64,000 nt of DNA from Gautieria morchelliformis (Eukaryota; Basidiomycota; Agaricomycetes; Gomphales; Gomphaceae), in assembly GCA_015179125.1 (NCBI GenBank), contig WHVA01000254.1, forward strand, positions 91,472 through 155,471. Direction: 5' to 3'. A model generated the notes under the pieces. That model made no database searches. It was given only the letters and a program-made list of their open reading frames with translations, and was not told the DNA's origin. How positions within the stretch are numbered: position 1 is the stretch's first letter; every line of letters begins with the position of its first letter. Shown here piece by piece: positions 61,730 through 64,000 of the stretch. The translations under genes were made by a program, and so were the position numbers.

Positions 61730-62619
61730 TGAAAGCGCACCATGACATGCCTCTCACCGGTCACCCTGGTCATTGGAGAACCACTGAACTAGTTGCTCGG
61801 AGTTACTGGTGGCCTGGGATGGGACGTTACATTGCAAAATATGTGAAGGCCTGTGACCTGTGCAACCGGACAAAAACCTTCCCTGCTTCTCCCATTGGCA
61901 AGCTTCTACCAAACCATATCCCAGACCATAGATGGCAGGTTATGTCTGTTGACTTGATTGTAGAACTGCCTACCAGTCATGGCTATGATGCTCTCCTTGT
62001 TGTTGTCGATCGCCTCTCAAAGCGTGCACATGTCATTCCCACCACTTCAGATGTAACTTCAGTGGGAGTTGCCCGACTCTTCCGTGATCATGTTTGGAAA
62101 CTTCATGGGCTCCCTGAAGAAATCATCAGTGATCGAGGCACACAGTTCATCTCCCAGTTCATGCGTGAACTGAACAAACTTCTTGGTGTCAAAGTCGCTG
62201 CCTCTACTGCTTATCACCCCCAAACTGATGGACAGACTGAAAGGGTTAATCAGGAGATTGAGCAATACCTTCGACTATTCATCAACCAGCGTCAGGATGA
62301 TTGGTTCGAATGGATATCCTTGGCCGAGTTTGCCTATAACAACCGAATCCATGCCTCAACCCAGACTACACCCTTCATGTTGGACAGTGGCCAACATCCA
62401 AGGCTGGGACTGGAACCAGTCCGGGAAACTCGACTCGAGGCCCTGGATGAGTTCACAACGCGGATGGAAGCGGCCACGAGAGAAGCTCGTTCAGCCCTGT
62501 CCAAGGCAGCAGAGGACATGGCACGCTTCTATGACGTGCACCATAAGCAGCCCCAGTTTATAAGCTTGGTGACAAGGTCTGGCTCAATGCACAAAACATC
62601 ACAACCACTCGCCCAATGA
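61640..62619 (+). pseudogene. Gypsy-A integrase
   Basis: From the shift near 61640 the frame runs through an HHCC zinc site (HHDMPLTGHPGHWRT ... CDLCNRTK), then the DDE core: SVDLIVELPTSHGYD (D), IISDRGTQFISQ (D) and HPQTDGQTERVNQEIE (E). A further one-base shift near 62550 leads out of frame: QPQFISL here against PVYKLGDKVWLNAQNI in the third frame. The catalytic set is complete. It would insert cDNA, with target choice guided by the chromodomain. Confidence 0.88.
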
Positions 62620-63173
62620 AGAAGCTAGACCACAAGTGGCTAGGTCCCTACACGGTTAATAAGGTGGTCTCACGAAATGCCTATGGTCTAAATCTTCCTG
62701 CATCCTTTGGTCGCACACATCCAGTGTTCTCTGTCGTCCTGCTTCGGCCATATGAAGATGACCCAATTCTTGAACGTCATGCCCCTCCACCACCCCCCCC
62801 TGTCATACGGGATGGAGCCGAAGAATATGAAGTTGAAAGGATTCTAGACAGCAGGATGTTCCGTGGAAGGTTGGAGTATCTCGTGCGCTGGAAGGGCTAT
62901 GGAGCTGCCGACGATCTCTGGCTACCAGCAAAAGATGTCTCTGGGGCAAAGCGACTCATTAAGGAATTTCACCGGCAGAACCCAGAGGCACCTCAGCGTA
63001 TCTCAGCAGCCACATACATGTCCCCCCTTTCCAGAGATTTCAGAACTTCACAGAACCTTCCAGGCAAACTCTCTTCGACTGGACAGCAGGCAGGGCTTCT
63101 ACTCATAATGTCAAGGGTCCAGGACCCAAAGATAAGCGATATCGGCCTCCGCCTAACCAATTCATTCCGATAA
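62550..63173 (+). pseudogene. Gypsy-A integrase C-terminus and chromodomain
   Basis: KKLDHKWLGPYTVNKVVSRN and HPVFSVVLLRPYEDD form the usual integrase C-terminal module. YEVERILDSRMFRGRLEYLV then RWKGYGAADDLWLPAKDV is a canonical chromodomain (aromatic cage Y ... W ... near W), the mark of chromoviruses that read methylated histone H3. The listed frame begins at an internal Met (62616) but is open from the shift near 62550. Confidence 0.88.
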
Positions 63174-63195
63174 GCTATATATCCCCTCTCCACCT

Positions 63196-63800
63196 GTGAC
63201 CGCTCGCTTCCACTGCATCGACCCCACCACATCCATCAACCATGTCCTCGCCCGCATTGAGCTTGTTGCCCTCCCCAGCTTCACCCAAAACCTCTCCGAC
63301 CTGCCAAACATGTCACGTGTCGATCCCACCCTCCTGCACTTCTCCGGCTTCTCGTCATCCAGAGCAGCCAGTGAAGCCAAGCTACAAAGGATGCTTGACT
63401 GCCGTGATCTCGACATCGCATGGTCTTCAAAGTGGTCCGTGAGCTCTGAGGACCTCACACCAGCGAAGAGTCAGGCGCCCACTCGCCCTGCACTCGCATT
63501 CCTCAGACCCTGACACAGACGAGAGAACACGTACTACATCGGCGACCCTGTCTTCCTCAATGATGGAACCCCCCGTGTGGAACCCCCTACACTTTCGAAG
63601 GCTGGGTGGGGCGCGTTTCCGTAACATGGCAGGAGAGCGAATACGTCGAGCAAGGTTCCGAGGGCCGCACTTGCCCATGGACCCCAATCCCCCTGAGCTC
63701 ATCATTGACCTGCGTTACCAGGAAGGGAAGGGCCAGGAGAGATGGTGGTCCCGCCTGTGGCATACTTGGAAACGATGTCTCGGTGGATGTTGGGGCTAGG
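63196..63800 (+). pseudogene. Gypsy-A extra ORF (ORF3) after the chromodomain
   Basis: Frame 63196-63513 encodes FHCIDPTTSINHVLARIELV, PSFTQNLSDLPNM, LLHFSGFSSSRAASEAKLQR and APTRPALAFLRP, then TGA. In the inverted copy at 6996-7386 this codon is CGA and the protein continues (HRRENTYYIGDPVFLND). Here the continuation is open past the stop but shifts frame near 63600. Combined length is about 200 aa. No signal peptide, no transmembrane segment and no known family. Position resembles accessory or env-like ORFs of some LTR elements. Confidence 0.5.
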
Positions 63801-63830
63801 TGGCAGCTGTGCTTGTCGGGACGACAAGCA

Positions 63831-64000
63831 TTGAGAGGGGGGTGATGTCAGGGTTCACGTGTTTCCTTCCACAAGTTTCTATTTCCTTCCATGAGTTTCC
63901 GTCACCTTCCGTCAGTTTCCATAACCTTCCGTCACTTCTGTCACATGTCACTTCTGTCACATGTCACTTTCCGTAACCTTCTACAAGTTTCCATCTCCCC
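63831..64000 (+). repeat. Gypsy-A polypurine tract and start of 3' LTR
   Basis: TTGAGAGGGGGG ends at 63842, then TGA and TGTCAGGGTTCACG from 63846. The LTR is cut at the window edge after 155 bp. It shows the same TTCCGTCA-type words but with a TGTCACTTCTGTCACA variant array. Confidence 0.88.

Larger units (their letters stand above)
57692..64000 (+). mobile_element. Gypsy-A, chromodomain Ty3/Gypsy element (runs off window)
   Basis: 5' LTR 57692-58066, gag, pol, chromodomain, an extra ORF, a purine tract (about 63831-63843) and the start of the 3' LTR at 63846. At least three single-base shifts break the frames (about 58785, 61640, 62550). Inserted in Copia-2 RT; the candidate target duplication (GGCTG at 57687-57691) cannot be checked at the other end. 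Confidence 0.9.

Noticed and set aside
1..64000. CRISPR arrays, prophage, rRNA operon, biosynthetic cluster
   Set aside because: No regularly spaced short repeats, no phage or rRNA sequence and no clustered enzyme genes were seen on either strand.

Overview
This window looks like a transposon-rich piece of a filamentous basidiomycete (probably Agaricomycete) chromosome. The signs are short GT-AG introns of about 50-60 nt, chromodomain Ty3/Gypsy and Ty1/Copia retrotransposons, an RNase H-bearing LINE, BTB/POZ paralogs, TPR arrays and a eukaryotic 3-methylcrotonyl-CoA carboxylase fragment. No rRNA operon, CRISPR array, prokaryotic operon or convincing intact housekeeping gene is visible. Most host-like genes are broken.

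Left part (1-24.3 kb). The first 6.6 kb hold decayed gene fragments (polysaccharide-lyase-8-like, unknown spliced genes) and three striking hairpins. A truncated minus-strand Gypsy-A element (6647-7386) abuts an apparently intact Copia element (Copia-1, 7387-12643). Its two 497-bp LTRs differ at only two positions and its 1414-aa polyprotein is open. A decayed DNA-transposase-like gene follows (12787-15404), cut by solo LTRs. Then come an unknown spliced gene (16.3-17.7 kb), LTR fragments, a BTB fragment, a BTB gene copy (19.9-22.2 kb) and a pseudogene of the MCC alpha-subunit C-terminus.

Middle (24.3-39.5 kb). One minus-strand chromovirus, Gypsy-B, spans about 15.2 kb because three solo LTR-type insertions are nested in it. 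Each has a 5-bp target duplication (CATGG, AGGAC, CCTAG). Its RT-RNase H-integrase ORF is open (1037 aa), but gag is shredded and no protease motif is visible. A TPR/histidine-kinase-like pseudogene, another solo LTR and a third BTB paralog follow to 44.3 kb.

Right part (44.3-64 kb). An inverted second copy of the 19.9-22.2 kb BTB segment is split by a solo LTR and by a roughly 7.2-kb DNA transposon (about 47119-54337). The first copy supplies the empty site. The transposon encodes a long spliced, decaying protein with a GCM/WRKY-like zinc finger, a DDE-transposase-like core, motifs resembling a ubiquitin-specific-protease triad and a PHD finger. Beyond it lies a second Copia element, broken by a 5'-truncated LINE and by Gypsy-A (57692 to the window edge). 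Gypsy-A is a chromovirus with a predicted Tf1-type self-primed reverse-transcription signal and an extra ORF after the chromodomain.

The genes do not form a pathway. The window records successive insertion, solo-LTR formation, inverted duplication and ectopic exchange. The most interesting signals are the composite transposase, the Copia gag start codon lying inside a half-tRNA primer site, the self-priming signal, and extra 3' ORFs in both Gypsy families.
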